A model generated the notes under the pieces. The model was not told the origin of the DNA. It did no database searches and saw only the letters and a program-made list of their open reading frames with translations. Positions 1 to 5,382 of a stretch of DNA of 5,459 nucleotides are shown one piece after another. Origin of the DNA: CAZGXI01 sp964529715 (GTDB lineage: Bacteria > Chloroflexota > Anaerolineae > Aggregatilineales > Ch27); NCBI GenBank assembly GCA_964529715.1, contig CAZGXI010000071.1, positions 1-5,459 on the forward strand, written 5' to 3'. The position numbers and the translations under genes were made by a program. Position 1 is the first letter of the stretch, and each line of letters starts with the position of its first letter.

Positions 1-303
1 GCGCGTCCGATGCGGCTCTTTAACAACTTCAGGTATCGGGTTGTGTGAGGAAGGCTCACACGTAAAATCTGAACCGTACATAAGAGAGAACCTCTTTCCA
101 GGCCCGGACGGGGCCTTCGGAGCGTAACGTAGACCGCTGGGTCCTGCGTGCTTCGAGAAGCCGCCGCCTTTACGCGGCGGAGTCGTCACTGTTGATTATA
201 CTTCCTGCCGCCGGTCGCGGTCCAACATCCACGACCCCTGAGGCCCAATTGCATTACGCCGGCGGAATACAATTTCGGGTACGTGATCCTGCAATCCGGC
301 CAG
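1..303. other. Gene-free left end carrying repeat and hairpins
   Basis: I find no supported gene here. One frame on the plus strand is open from base 2 to a stop at 125-127 (41 codons), but it has no start in view and runs into a repeat, so it is not called. The stretch holds an imperfect hairpin around 33-79, whose apical 7-bp stem is 43-49 paired with 55-61. It also holds the left copy of an 82-bp repeat (109-190) and a TATAAT hexamer on the minus strand (195-200). The last 100 bases lie downstream of recO and contain widely spaced complementary arms (208-214 and 260-266), but no T-rich terminator. Confidence 0.6.
109..190 (+). repeat. Left copy of an 82-bp inverted repeat
   Basis: This segment matches the reverse complement of 5378-5459 at 79 of 82 positions, differing at 153, 164 and 173. 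It contains a hairpin with a 7-bp stem (161-167 with 174-180) and a small one (132-135 with 140-143). At its left border 101-105 can pair with 111-115. Similarity stops abruptly after base 190 on the gene-facing side. The other border is unknown because the right copy runs off the window. No open frame spans it, so it is a non-coding repeat, possibly a dispersed element or the end of a mobile unit. Confidence 0.9.
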
Positions 304-1071
304 TCAGGCCCCTTCGCGCCGCAGGCGACGGATGAAGTCCACCGATTGCAGGCGACGTTCCAACAGCGTCACCAGGTAGCCCAGCATAACCCGCTCGATT
401 TCCAGATGCAGTGGGCTGTTCAGCTTCAACGCGCGGACCGTCTCCCAGGGTTCACGCTGAAGCACACGCAGGGCATGCAGGCCGTGTTGACTGATCGGGA
501 CGGCGGTTTCGGGCGCTTCGGGATGACGTGGGCAAACTGCGCCGCCTTCTACCACGCTGAAGAACTGGTCCTGTGCGGTGATCGGCTCGCCACATAAGGC
601 GCACGTTGTCAGGTTCGGGCGAAAGCCCACCAGGTCCAACAGGCGCATCTCATAACAGCGCGCCACAATGCGCAGGTCCGCTTCGCCGCACAAGCGGTAG
701 AGGGTCGCGTCCAGCAGGGCGAACAGATCGGCAGCTCCGGTGGAGTCTTCGTCAGCGGTAAAACGATCGAACAGTTCGGCGGCGTAATTGGCATAGGCGG
801 CGCGGAGCAGGTCTTCGCGCACAGGGAGATACGGCTCGGTCATTTCCGCCTGAGCCACAATCCAGAAGTCGCGCCCATAGTGGAGCAGCAGGTCAGTGCG
901 GGCGAACAATTCCACATGGCCAGCCTTGCGGGCAGTCGGCTTGCGCGCGCCCTTTGCCATGACGCGCAGCTTACCCTGGCGCGGCGTGAAGACGGTCAGC
1001 AGACGATCAGCCTCGCCGAAGTCGCTGCGCCGCAGGATGATTGCCTCGGTGCGAATGGCGCGCTCAGGCAT
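304..1071 (-). CDS. recO: DNA repair protein RecO
   Basis: RecO acts in the cytoplasm in the RecFOR pathway. With RecR it helps RecA displace SSB from single-stranded DNA during gap repair and recombination. At 255 aa the protein has the usual family length. Residues 1-80 look like the N-terminal OB-fold, including the typical opening with EAIILRRSDFGEADRLLTVF and the basic GKLRVMAKGARKP stretch. A helical C-terminal part follows, with the characteristic MRLLDLVGFRPNL before a zinc-finger-like set: C157, C160, C180 and H183. The ATG at 1071 fits the family N-terminus, and a weak purine-rich GAGAG lies 6 bases upstream (1078-1082). The gene stands alone, with no partner such as recR or era in view. 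The reading frame is intact, and I am confident in the family. Confidence 0.95.
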   Translation of the reverse strand: MPERAIRTEAIILRRSDFGEADRLLTVFTPRQGKLRVMAKGARKPTARKAGHVELFARTDLLLHYGRDFWIVAQAEMTEPYLPVREDLLRAAYANYAAELFDRFTADEDSTGAADLFALLDATLYRLCGEADLRIVARCYEMRLLDLVGFRPNLTTCALCGEPITAQDQFFSVVEGGAVCPRHPEAPETAVPISQHGLHALRVLQREPWETVRALKLNSPLHLEIERVMLGYLVTLLERRLQSVDFIRRLRREGA

Positions 1072-1083
1072 AGAAAGCTCTCA

Positions 1084-1100
1084 GCAGTTGGCAGTCGGCA
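1084..1100. repeat. Heptamer tandem remnant (GCAGTYG)
   Basis: The plus strand reads GCAGTTG GCAGTCG GCA, two and a half units of a 7-base repeat with one C/T variation. It sits 13-29 bases upstream of the recO start codon. A similar heptamer pair occurs at 3004-3017. Short tandem heptamers of this kind are known in several bacterial lineages; two units alone could arise by chance. Confidence 0.4.
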
Positions 1101-1133
1101 AACCCACTGTGTAGGTTTCAAAGCAGAACAATT

Positions 1134-1160
1134 GTAGCGGCGGATAAGGTCCGCCGCTAC
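1134..1160. repeat. GC-rich palindrome (GTAGCGGCGGA arms)
   Basis: Bases 1134-1144 pair perfectly with 1150-1160 (11 bp), leaving a 5-base loop. No T-run follows on either strand, and the site is 264 bases past the exporter's stop, so a simple intrinsic terminator is unlikely. The arm core is shared with the hairpin at 3027-3056, which suggests a dispersed REP-like palindrome. It lies 63 bases upstream of the recO start. Confidence 0.75.
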
Positions 1161-1423
1161 TACACCAGGTCGCGCTATATCACCTTGACCTCGAAGGCGC
1201 GGCTAGAAATGAACGCGCGCCATATCGAAATTCTGCATATGCCACTGTTGGGCACGCTGAAACGCCAGGATGTCTGGGCTGGCCGCGCGCTGTGTGATCT
1301 TCTCGACGATGGTTGTCTCCATTCTGACGGCGATAGAAACATCCAGCAGGTGAAAGTGGGATGCAAGATGGTGGAGGATGTGATGTTATTATGAGATACC
1401 TCGCCTGTTCGTGCCAATGGCGC

Positions 1424-2050
1424 TTATCCCCCGGCCAGCAGGCTCGCCAGCGCCGTCAGGCCAAAAGCGACGATGATCGCGCCGGAGAGTCGGTTCACCC
1501 AGGCCAGCGCCCGCGCGTCGAAGCGCGCCCGCACCAGGCTCACCGCGCCGCTCAAAGTCAGCCACCACGCCGCCGACCCACCAAAGACACCTAACACCAG
1601 CGTCGCCGCCGCCGGGAAATCGCCGCCGGAGTCTGCCAATCCCAACCCGGCAAAGATCGCCGCGAACGAGAGGATCGTCATTGGGTTAGTGAGGGTCAGG
1701 GCAAAAGTCGAGGCATAAGCCCCAAACAGCCCACGCCCCTGCGCCCGCGCCGACTCCTGGGCGGGCTTCGCCAGGAACGTTCGCGCACCCAGGTAGAGCA
1801 AAAAGGCCCCACCGATCAACCGCAGCCAGCCCTGCTGGCCGGTCAGCACGTCGCGGACGACGGTCAGGCCGAAGCCTGCCACCGCGCCGTAAAGTGCATC
1901 GGCGGTGGCCGCGCCCAGCCCAGACGCCAGACCGTAGCGCCGTCCTTCAGCCAGCGTGCGGCGGATGCACAACACGCCAATCGGCCCCACCGGAGCAGCG
2001 ATGGAAAACCCGATCACCAGCCCACGCAGAAAAAAGTCAAGATTGATCAT
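1424..2050 (-). CDS. LysE/RhtB-family exporter (amino-acid translocator)
   Basis: This is an inner-membrane protein of the LysE/RhtB superfamily, whose members export amino acids or related small molecules. The substrate here cannot be read from sequence. The 208-aa product fits the family's usual length of roughly 200-220 aa and shows about six hydrophobic segments (near residues 5-27, 40-65, 75-94, 110-138, 146-173 and 185-206). Family landmarks are the N-terminal APVGPIG motif at 19-25, the glycine-rich helix with GLGAATADALYG, and the TNPMTIL motif starting at 121 before the fourth membrane segment. I chose the ATG at 2050 because it starts MINLDFFLRG, directly ahead of the first helix, with AAAGGG eight bases upstream. 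A GTG at 2089 would add 13 charged residues untypical of the family. The gene is divergent from the hypothetical gene at 2287. Confidence 0.9.
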   Translation of the reverse strand: MINLDFFLRGLVIGFSIAAPVGPIGVLCIRRTLAEGRRYGLASGLGAATADALYGAVAGFGLTVVRDVLTGQQGWLRLIGGAFLLYLGARTFLAKPAQESARAQGRGLFGAYASTFALTLTNPMTILSFAAIFAGLGLADSGGDFPAAATLVLGVFGGSAAWWLTLSGAVSLVRARFDARALAWVNRLSGAIIVAFGLTALASLLAGG

Positions 2051-2213
2051 GTGCACGGCCCTTTGCTCACGACGACGGCCCTTGACCACCCAGACGCCGT
2101 TGCGCAGGATAGCGGTTTTGCCCGGACAAGGCTAACCCAAGCGCCGCCGAGAAAATGCGCCACCCCGATTTTACGGTTCAACCGGATTTTTGGCGGGTTC
2201 TGTGCGCCTGCTT

Positions 2214-2242
2214 TTGGCGAGTCTGTATGGGGGTGTTACACT
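2214..2242 (+). promoter_or_regulatory. Promoter for the 86-aa hypothetical gene
   Basis: A TTGGCG -35 (2214-2219) and a TACACT -10 (2237-2242) are separated by exactly 17 bases, with an extended-10 TG at 2234-2235. Transcription would start near 2249, giving a leader of about 40 bases before the ATG at 2287. This is a sequence-based prediction. The same TGnTACACT form occurs upstream of the peptidase. Confidence 0.5.
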
Positions 2243-2286
2243 CTGGCGCGGCGATTGGGCACGTTTTCTACACAGAAAGAGCAAGT

Positions 2287-2547
2287 ATGATCCCCAGGGT
2301 GCAGCAAGGAACCGTTGTTCTCCGGCGTTGGGATGACCGTGACGGTCTGCACGAAACAACCGCCGCCTTTTCGACACTAGATGACCTGTTTGCGTTGTGT
2401 CTGCAAACCCACGATCCGCTGCTGGTGGATCGGGTAATCATTCAGGGTGTGGATACAGACGGTATGCCACAGACCGTGACACTGGTTTTTCAGTCGGTAA
2501 CGGTTGCCAGGGGCAGAGATAGCGGCAGGCACGACTCAGGGGAATAG
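2287..2547 (+). CDS. Hypothetical protein, 86 aa
   Basis: I do not recognise the family. The 86-aa product has no signal peptide or membrane segment. It looks like a small soluble alpha/beta domain: a beta-like start (GTVVLRRWDD), a helix around TLDDLFALCLQT, then alternating hydrophobic strands around VDRVIIQGVD and QTVTLVFQSVTV. It ends in a charged, probably disordered tail of about a dozen residues. The frame is open further upstream to 2155. The ATG at 2287 is preferred because a purine-rich AGAAAGAG lies just ahead of it and a good promoter would start transcription near 2249, downstream of the earlier starts. It is the only plus-strand gene called in the window, divergent from the exporter and convergent with the four-cysteine gene. 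Confidence 0.7.
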   Translation: MIPRVQQGTVVLRRWDDRDGLHETTAAFSTLDDLFALCLQTHDPLLVDRVIIQGVDTDGMPQTVTLVFQSVTVARGRDSGRHDSGE

Positions 2548-2548
2548 A

Positions 2549-2571
2549 GGCGGAAACCACCGGTTCCCGCC
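2549..2571. terminator. Hairpin between convergent genes, possible bidirectional terminator
   Basis: Bases 2549-2558 pair with 2562-2571 in a stem of 10 positions with one A-C mismatch and a 3-base loop. It starts 2 bases after the stop of the plus-strand hypothetical gene and lies 50 bases beyond the stop of the minus-strand four-cysteine gene. There is no strong T-run on either side, so termination activity is uncertain; position is the main argument. Confidence 0.45.
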
Positions 2572-2620
2572 GCCTGTTGTATAAAGTTGGGGCAAAGGCC
2601 GGGCGGATCGGCGCCGGCTT

Positions 2621-2896
2621 TCAGGCCAGGTGATTGCGGTACATCGGCGGCACGAAATCGACCAGAAAACTCCAACCTTCGGCGGCAGCCTGTTTGCGAG
2701 TTTCCTCGTCCAGGACCAGCAGTACATCGTTCCCCTCAGAATGGAGTTCGATGGTCAGTTCTTCCTTGCCATCGTCGTCCAGTTCCTCAAAACAACCGCG
2801 CTCATAGCCCAGGGGTTCACGCAGGAACTTGCCCAGACATTGCTCGCAGAACGCCAGTTGGGCAGTACAGACATCTCGATTGATTTTGACACGCAT
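2621..2896 (-). CDS. Small four-cysteine protein, possible metal or Fe-S binding
   Basis: This is a 91-aa soluble protein that I cannot assign to a named family. It opens MRVKINRDVC, reminiscent of small single-cluster ferredoxins, and has four cysteines (C10, C17, C20, C35) spaced C-x6-C-x2-C-x14-C, enough to bind a metal ion or a cluster. The spacing is not the classic ferredoxin CxxCxxC pattern, so this is inference. The middle is acidic (ELDDDGKEEL). Two probable strands (ELTIELHSEG, DVLLVLDEE) and a helix precede an aromatic, proline-containing end (FLVDFVPPMYRN). The ATG at 2896 is strongly supported by AGGAGG 7 bases upstream. An in-frame extension to 2947 would pass through that ribosome site and is rejected. 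A promoter with a dyad lies just upstream. Confidence 0.85.
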   Translation of the reverse strand: MRVKINRDVCTAQLAFCEQCLGKFLREPLGYERGCFEELDDDGKEELTIELHSEGNDVLLVLDEETRKQAAAEGWSFLVDFVPPMYRNHLA

Positions 2897-2903
2897 AGCG
2901 GCT

Positions 2904-2909
2904 CCTCCT
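2904..2909 (-). promoter_or_regulatory. Strong Shine-Dalgarno fixing the start of the four-cysteine gene
   Basis: The minus strand reads AGGAGG seven bases before the ATG at 2896. It is the best ribosome-binding site in the window and excludes the longer in-frame start at 2947. It suggests efficient translation of this small protein. Confidence 0.85.
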
Positions 2910-2930
2910 GATTGGCTATCTTCATTGTTG

Positions 2931-2959
2931 ATTATTTTTACCTGCAAGGTAAGCGATAA
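2931..2959 (-). promoter_or_regulatory. Probable promoter with 15-bp dyad, four-cysteine gene
   Basis: On the minus strand TTATCG (2954-2959) and AATAAT (2931-2936) are 17 bases apart, placing the transcript start about 28 bases ahead of the ATG. The -10 matches the consensus at 5 of 6 positions; the -35 is weak. Between the two boxes lies a palindrome at 2938-2952, TTACCTgcaAGGTAA, with perfect 6-bp arms around 3 bases. A dyad in this position is where a repressor or a MerR-type activator would bind, but no regulator gene is present in the window. The stretch is notably AT-rich compared with its surroundings. Confidence 0.4.
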
Positions 2960-3003
2960 CTGTCACCGTAGATGACGGCAAATGTCACAAAAGAGGTCAG
3001 CAT

Positions 3004-3017
3004 TCAGTCGTCAGTCA
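3004..3017. repeat. Heptamer tandem pair (TCAGTCR)
   Basis: Two adjacent 7-base units, TCAGTCG and TCAGTCA, differ at the last base. They resemble the heptamer tract at 1084-1100 and, like it, lie a few bases before a GCGGCGG palindrome. Two units are weak evidence alone; the repeated arrangement gives it some weight. Confidence 0.35.
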
Positions 3018-3026
3018 TGAAGCAGC

Positions 3027-3056
3027 AGCGGCGGCTCTGCAAAGCGTGCCGCCGCT
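3027..3056. repeat. GC-rich palindrome (AGCGGCGGC arms), possible peptidase terminator
   Basis: Bases 3027-3035 pair with 3048-3056 (9 bp) around a 12-base loop that can form a small inner GC pair. It lies about 64 bases beyond the peptidase stop codon on the minus strand, so it could stop that transcript, but no T-run follows. Its arms share the AGCGGCGG core with the palindrome at 1134-1160, favouring a dispersed REP-like element. Confidence 0.65.
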
Positions 3057-3119
3057 ACCCATCTGGACAGGGATTTCTCGTGAAAAGGGCAATCTGTGCT
3101 GAGGGAACGGAAGCGCAGA

Positions 3120-5153
3120 TTATCCGCCGTCGCCCGGCTTGCAATAGCGATCCCACCAGCCGACGATGCGCCGTAGCCGGTCGATGATGTGGCGCGGTTC
3201 GCCAGAACGGGAGAGTTCATGTCCTTCGCGCGGGTAGCGCACGAACTGCACCGTTTTCCCCAGCCGTTTGAGCGTGATGAACAACTGCTCGGCCTCGGCG
3301 ATGGGCACGCGGAAGTCGTTGTCGGAGTGCAAGATCAGCAACGGTGTGGTGATCCGGTCCGCGTAGGCCAGCGGCGAATGCGTCCACAGGGCGGCGGGGT
3401 CTTCCCAGGGTTCGGCCTCCAGGCCGGAACGGACCAGGATCGGGATGTCCGTCGTGCCGTGAAAGCTGGTCAGGTGATACACGCCGCGCTGCGTCACAGC
3501 TGCCGCGAAGCGGTGATCGTGTCCGACGATCCAGGCTGTCATGTAGCCGCCGTAAGAGCCGCCTGTGATCGCCAGCCGGGCCGGGTCGGCCAGCCCGCGC
3601 GCGACCACCAGATCGACCCCGGCCAGGATGTCGCTCATCGGGCCGTCGCCCCAGTTACCCTGGTTCGCCAGTGTGAAGGCTTCCCCGTAGCCAGTGGAGC
3701 CGCGCGGGTTGCAGAAGAACACCACGTAGCCATTGGCGGCGTGATGCTGCCATTCGAGCCACATCGACGGATAGGCCGGCCCCCACATCACCGCCGGGCC
3801 ACCGTGAATATTCAGCGCCAGCGGATAGGCTTGTCCAGCCACGTAATCCGGCGGGCGGGCGATCCAGCCCTGCACGGGCGTGCCGTCCGGCGCGGTGTAG
3901 CGCACTTCCTCGAAGGCGGCGACTTTCACCTCCTCCAGGTAAGGGCGGTTGAAGTCGGTCAGGCGACGCTCTTCAGCGCCCTGCATCACATAGAGATCGT
4001 GCGAGCCGTCCACGTCGAAGGCGGTGAAGGCGATCAGACGATCCGGCCCAACGTCCAACCCGGTCAGGTAACGGGTGGGCTGCCGGTTAACCGTCTCGAC
4101 GGCGCCGCCGTCCCTGCCGACGCGGTACGCCCCGACATCGCCCTCGCTGCCCGCCGTAAAGATCAGTCCCGTGCCGCCAACGCTCCAGCGATACAGGTCC
4201 GATTCGCGGTCCAGTGCCCTGGTCAGCAGACGGATTTCTCCCCCGCCGGCAGGCATGACGGCCAAGTGATCGATCCGATTGAGCGGCAGCGTGTCTGGGC
4301 CACATTTAAAGGCGAGCCACTCGCCATCCGGCGACGGGAGTGGGTTGTAGGCGTTGGCCCCTTCGCCCGTGAGGGGCGTCAACGCGCCGTCTGCCACGGC
4401 GATACGCACGATCTGCTGGAACATCCAGGGGGCGTCGTGGTCGGGCTTGCGGCTGGCTGTGCTGAAAATCGCCTGTCCGTCTGCCGACCACTGCGGCGGG
4501 CCATAATCGCGTTCGTCGCTTGTCAGGCGGCGGGGCTTGCGCTTGCCGTCGGCGTCCGGCTCGACCGGGATCACGTACACGCGGCTATAGCGTTCGTCCC
4601 AGAAGTCTGTCCCGGTGCGGAAAGGCACGCGCTCGATCACGCGCGGGTCGATGCGCTCCTCCTCGGCGTGCTTGCGCCTGGCCTCGCGCTGATCGGCTTC
4701 CCACTTGTCGGCGGGCGGCGGCTCTTCACCGGCATCCTCGGCAGCGATCTCGTCGGCGCGCATGGGCGACAGATAGGCAAGTTGTGTTCCGTCCGGCGAC
4801 CAGGCCGGGTTCACCGCGCCGTTGCGCGCGGCGGTGATGGCCTGGGCCTCGCCGCCATCGACCGGGATGACGTAAATCTGCGGCTTGTCGTTGCGCGTAG
4901 AAACGAAGGCCAGCCGCGACCCATCGGGACTCCAGCGCGGCGTATGATCCTGTTTGTCGCCGCCGGTGAACTGCCGCAGGCCAGAGCCGTCGGGCCGCAC
5001 GAGCCAGATAGCACGGCGGGTGGTGTTCTTGAGCTTATCCCGTGTCATCTTGACAAAGGCGATCCACCTCCCATCCGGGCTGAGGCGCGGGTCTTCTGCC
5101 GCCGCCAGCCGGTAGAGGTCCTCGACGTCGATCAGACGCTTGGCATCGGACAT
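3120..5153 (-). CDS. S9 family peptidase (prolyl oligopeptidase / acylaminoacyl-peptidase-like)
   Basis: This is a serine peptidase of the alpha/beta-hydrolase S9 family; members cleave short peptides or remove acylated N-terminal residues. The 677-aa protein has the family's two-part layout. An N-terminal beta-propeller covers about residues 10-410, with blade motifs SPDG at 25, 75, 119 and 274 and SADG near 223. The catalytic domain runs from about 415 to the end. Expected catalytic features are present: an oxyanion-hole HGGP at 450-453, the nucleophile S533 in GGSYGGYM, D613 in SDNDFRVP and H645 in REGHEL. An acidic, proline-containing insertion (about 130-180) is common in bacterial members. 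No signal peptide is seen, so it is probably cytoplasmic. I chose the ATG at 5153 because GAAGGG lies about 11 bases upstream; an in-frame ATG at 5192 adds 13 residues and cannot be excluded. The exact substrate is unknown. Confidence 0.95.
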   Translation of the reverse strand: MSDAKRLIDVEDLYRLAAAEDPRLSPDGRWIAFVKMTRDKLKNTTRRAIWLVRPDGSGLRQFTGGDKQDHTPRWSPDGSRLAFVSTRNDKPQIYVIPVDGGEAQAITAARNGAVNPAWSPDGTQLAYLSPMRADEIAAEDAGEEPPPADKWEADQREARRKHAEEERIDPRVIERVPFRTGTDFWDERYSRVYVIPVEPDADGKRKPRRLTSDERDYGPPQWSADGQAIFSTASRKPDHDAPWMFQQIVRIAVADGALTPLTGEGANAYNPLPSPDGEWLAFKCGPDTLPLNRIDHLAVMPAGGGEIRLLTRALDRESDLYRWSVGGTGLIFTAGSEGDVGAYRVGRDGGAVETVNRQPTRYLTGLDVGPDRLIAFTAFDVDGSHDLYVMQGAEERRLTDFNRPYLEEVKVAAFEEVRYTAPDGTPVQGWIARPPDYVAGQAYPLALNIHGGPAVMWGPAYPSMWLEWQHHAANGYVVFFCNPRGSTGYGEAFTLANQGNWGDGPMSDILAGVDLVVARGLADPARLAITGGSYGGYMTAWIVGHDHRFAAAVTQRGVYHLTSFHGTTDIPILVRSGLEAEPWEDPAALWTHSPLAYADRITTPLLILHSDNDFRVPIAEAEQLFITLKRLGKTVQFVRYPREGHELSRSGEPRHIIDRLRRIVGWWDRYCKPGDGG

Positions 5154-5225
5154 AGGGGAATTGTCCCTTCTGAACAGAACGCGCGGAGACATCGCTTATT
5201 CTGTCCCGGTTTGATGCACTTTGCC

Positions 5226-5234
5226 AGTGTAGCA
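5226..5234 (-). promoter_or_regulatory. Extended -10 element for the peptidase gene
   Basis: The minus strand reads TGCTACACT, an extended -10 with TACACT at 5226-5231. No good -35 lies 17 bases upstream (CTCAGG), which is tolerable for an extended -10. Transcription would begin near 5219, leaving a leader of 66 bases to the ATG at 5153 or 27 bases to the alternative ATG at 5192. The hexamer equals that of the promoter at 2237-2242. Confidence 0.4.
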
Positions 5235-5288
5235 CGGGCGACGGATAGCCTGAGCCGCGTGCCCGCCAGGCCGCCGCGCTAGAGGAAT

Positions 5289-5310
5289 GCCGGGGACTCA
5301 AGTCCCCGGC
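5289..5310. repeat. Perfect palindrome, GCCGGGGACT arms
   Basis: Ten-base arms at 5289-5298 and 5301-5310 are exactly complementary, with CA between them. It lies upstream of the peptidase promoter and outside any gene. Without a T-run or an adjacent stop codon it looks like a dispersed palindromic repeat rather than a terminator, though it could end a transcript entering from beyond the window. Confidence 0.8.
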
Positions 5311-5321
5311 TACGCAAGAAA

Positions 5322-5339
5322 AGTCCGCTGAAGCGGACT
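5322..5339. repeat. Perfect palindrome, AGTCCGCT arms
   Basis: Eight-base arms at 5322-5329 and 5332-5339 are exactly complementary around GA. They are flanked by A-rich bases on both sides (GAAA before, GAAAA after). It follows the preceding palindrome after 11 bases and belongs to the same cluster. Confidence 0.8.
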
Positions 5340-5370
5340 GAAAACGGGTTCAGCATAGAGGCTTCCGAGT

Positions 5371-5382
5371 TCACTTCAGTGA
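5371..5382. repeat. Short palindrome TCACTTCAGTGA at the repeat border
   Basis: Five-base arms at 5371-5375 and 5378-5382 surround TC. The right arm is the first five bases of the 82-bp repeat copy, so the palindrome straddles the repeat boundary. The left repeat copy lacks the matching arm. Confidence 0.5.

Larger units (their letters stand above)
1072..1423. other. 352-base intergenic region between the exporter and recO
   Basis: This spacer lies upstream of recO and downstream of the LysE-type gene, both on the minus strand. It holds a short heptamer tandem (1084-1100) just upstream of the recO ribosome site and a GC-rich palindrome (1134-1160). A less GC-rich stretch (about 1175-1420) is open on both strands, but neither strand gives a recognisable protein. 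A 39-codon minus frame (1203-1322) has fair codon bias and could be a gene relic. I see no convincing recO promoter; TACACA on the minus strand near 1108-1113 is only a weak -10 candidate. Confidence 0.5.

Noticed and set aside
33..79. Hairpin resembling a group II intron domain V
   Set aside because: The apical stem and a GAACCGTAC-like right arm are suggestive, but the expected left arm with the catalytic AGC is absent, the stem has several bulges, and no reverse transcriptase is in view.
2..127. A 41-codon open frame entering from the left edge
   Set aside because: It has no visible start, terminates inside the repeat and shows no protein family signature. It could be the tail of a gene outside the window, but that cannot be supported.
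283..597. A 104-codon plus-strand frame over the 3' end of recO
   Set aside because: It overlaps the conserved recO sequence in antisense and has no recognisable domain or ribosome site.
2155..2286. Upstream extension of the 86-aa gene to the start at 2155
   Set aside because: The added 44 residues are rich in Cys, Trp and Phe, lack a ribosome site, and span the predicted promoter.
2621..2947. Longer start for the four-cysteine protein at 2947
   Set aside because: The extension runs through the AGGAGG ribosome site and the AT-rich promoter region; the ATG at 2896 is far better placed.
3189..5282. A 697-codon open frame on the plus strand opposite the peptidase
   Set aside because: It is almost fully antisense to a peptidase with intact catalytic motifs. 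Its translation is rich in R, G, H and V with no recognisable domain, as expected for a stop-free shadow in GC-rich DNA. It is long, but not evidence of a gene.
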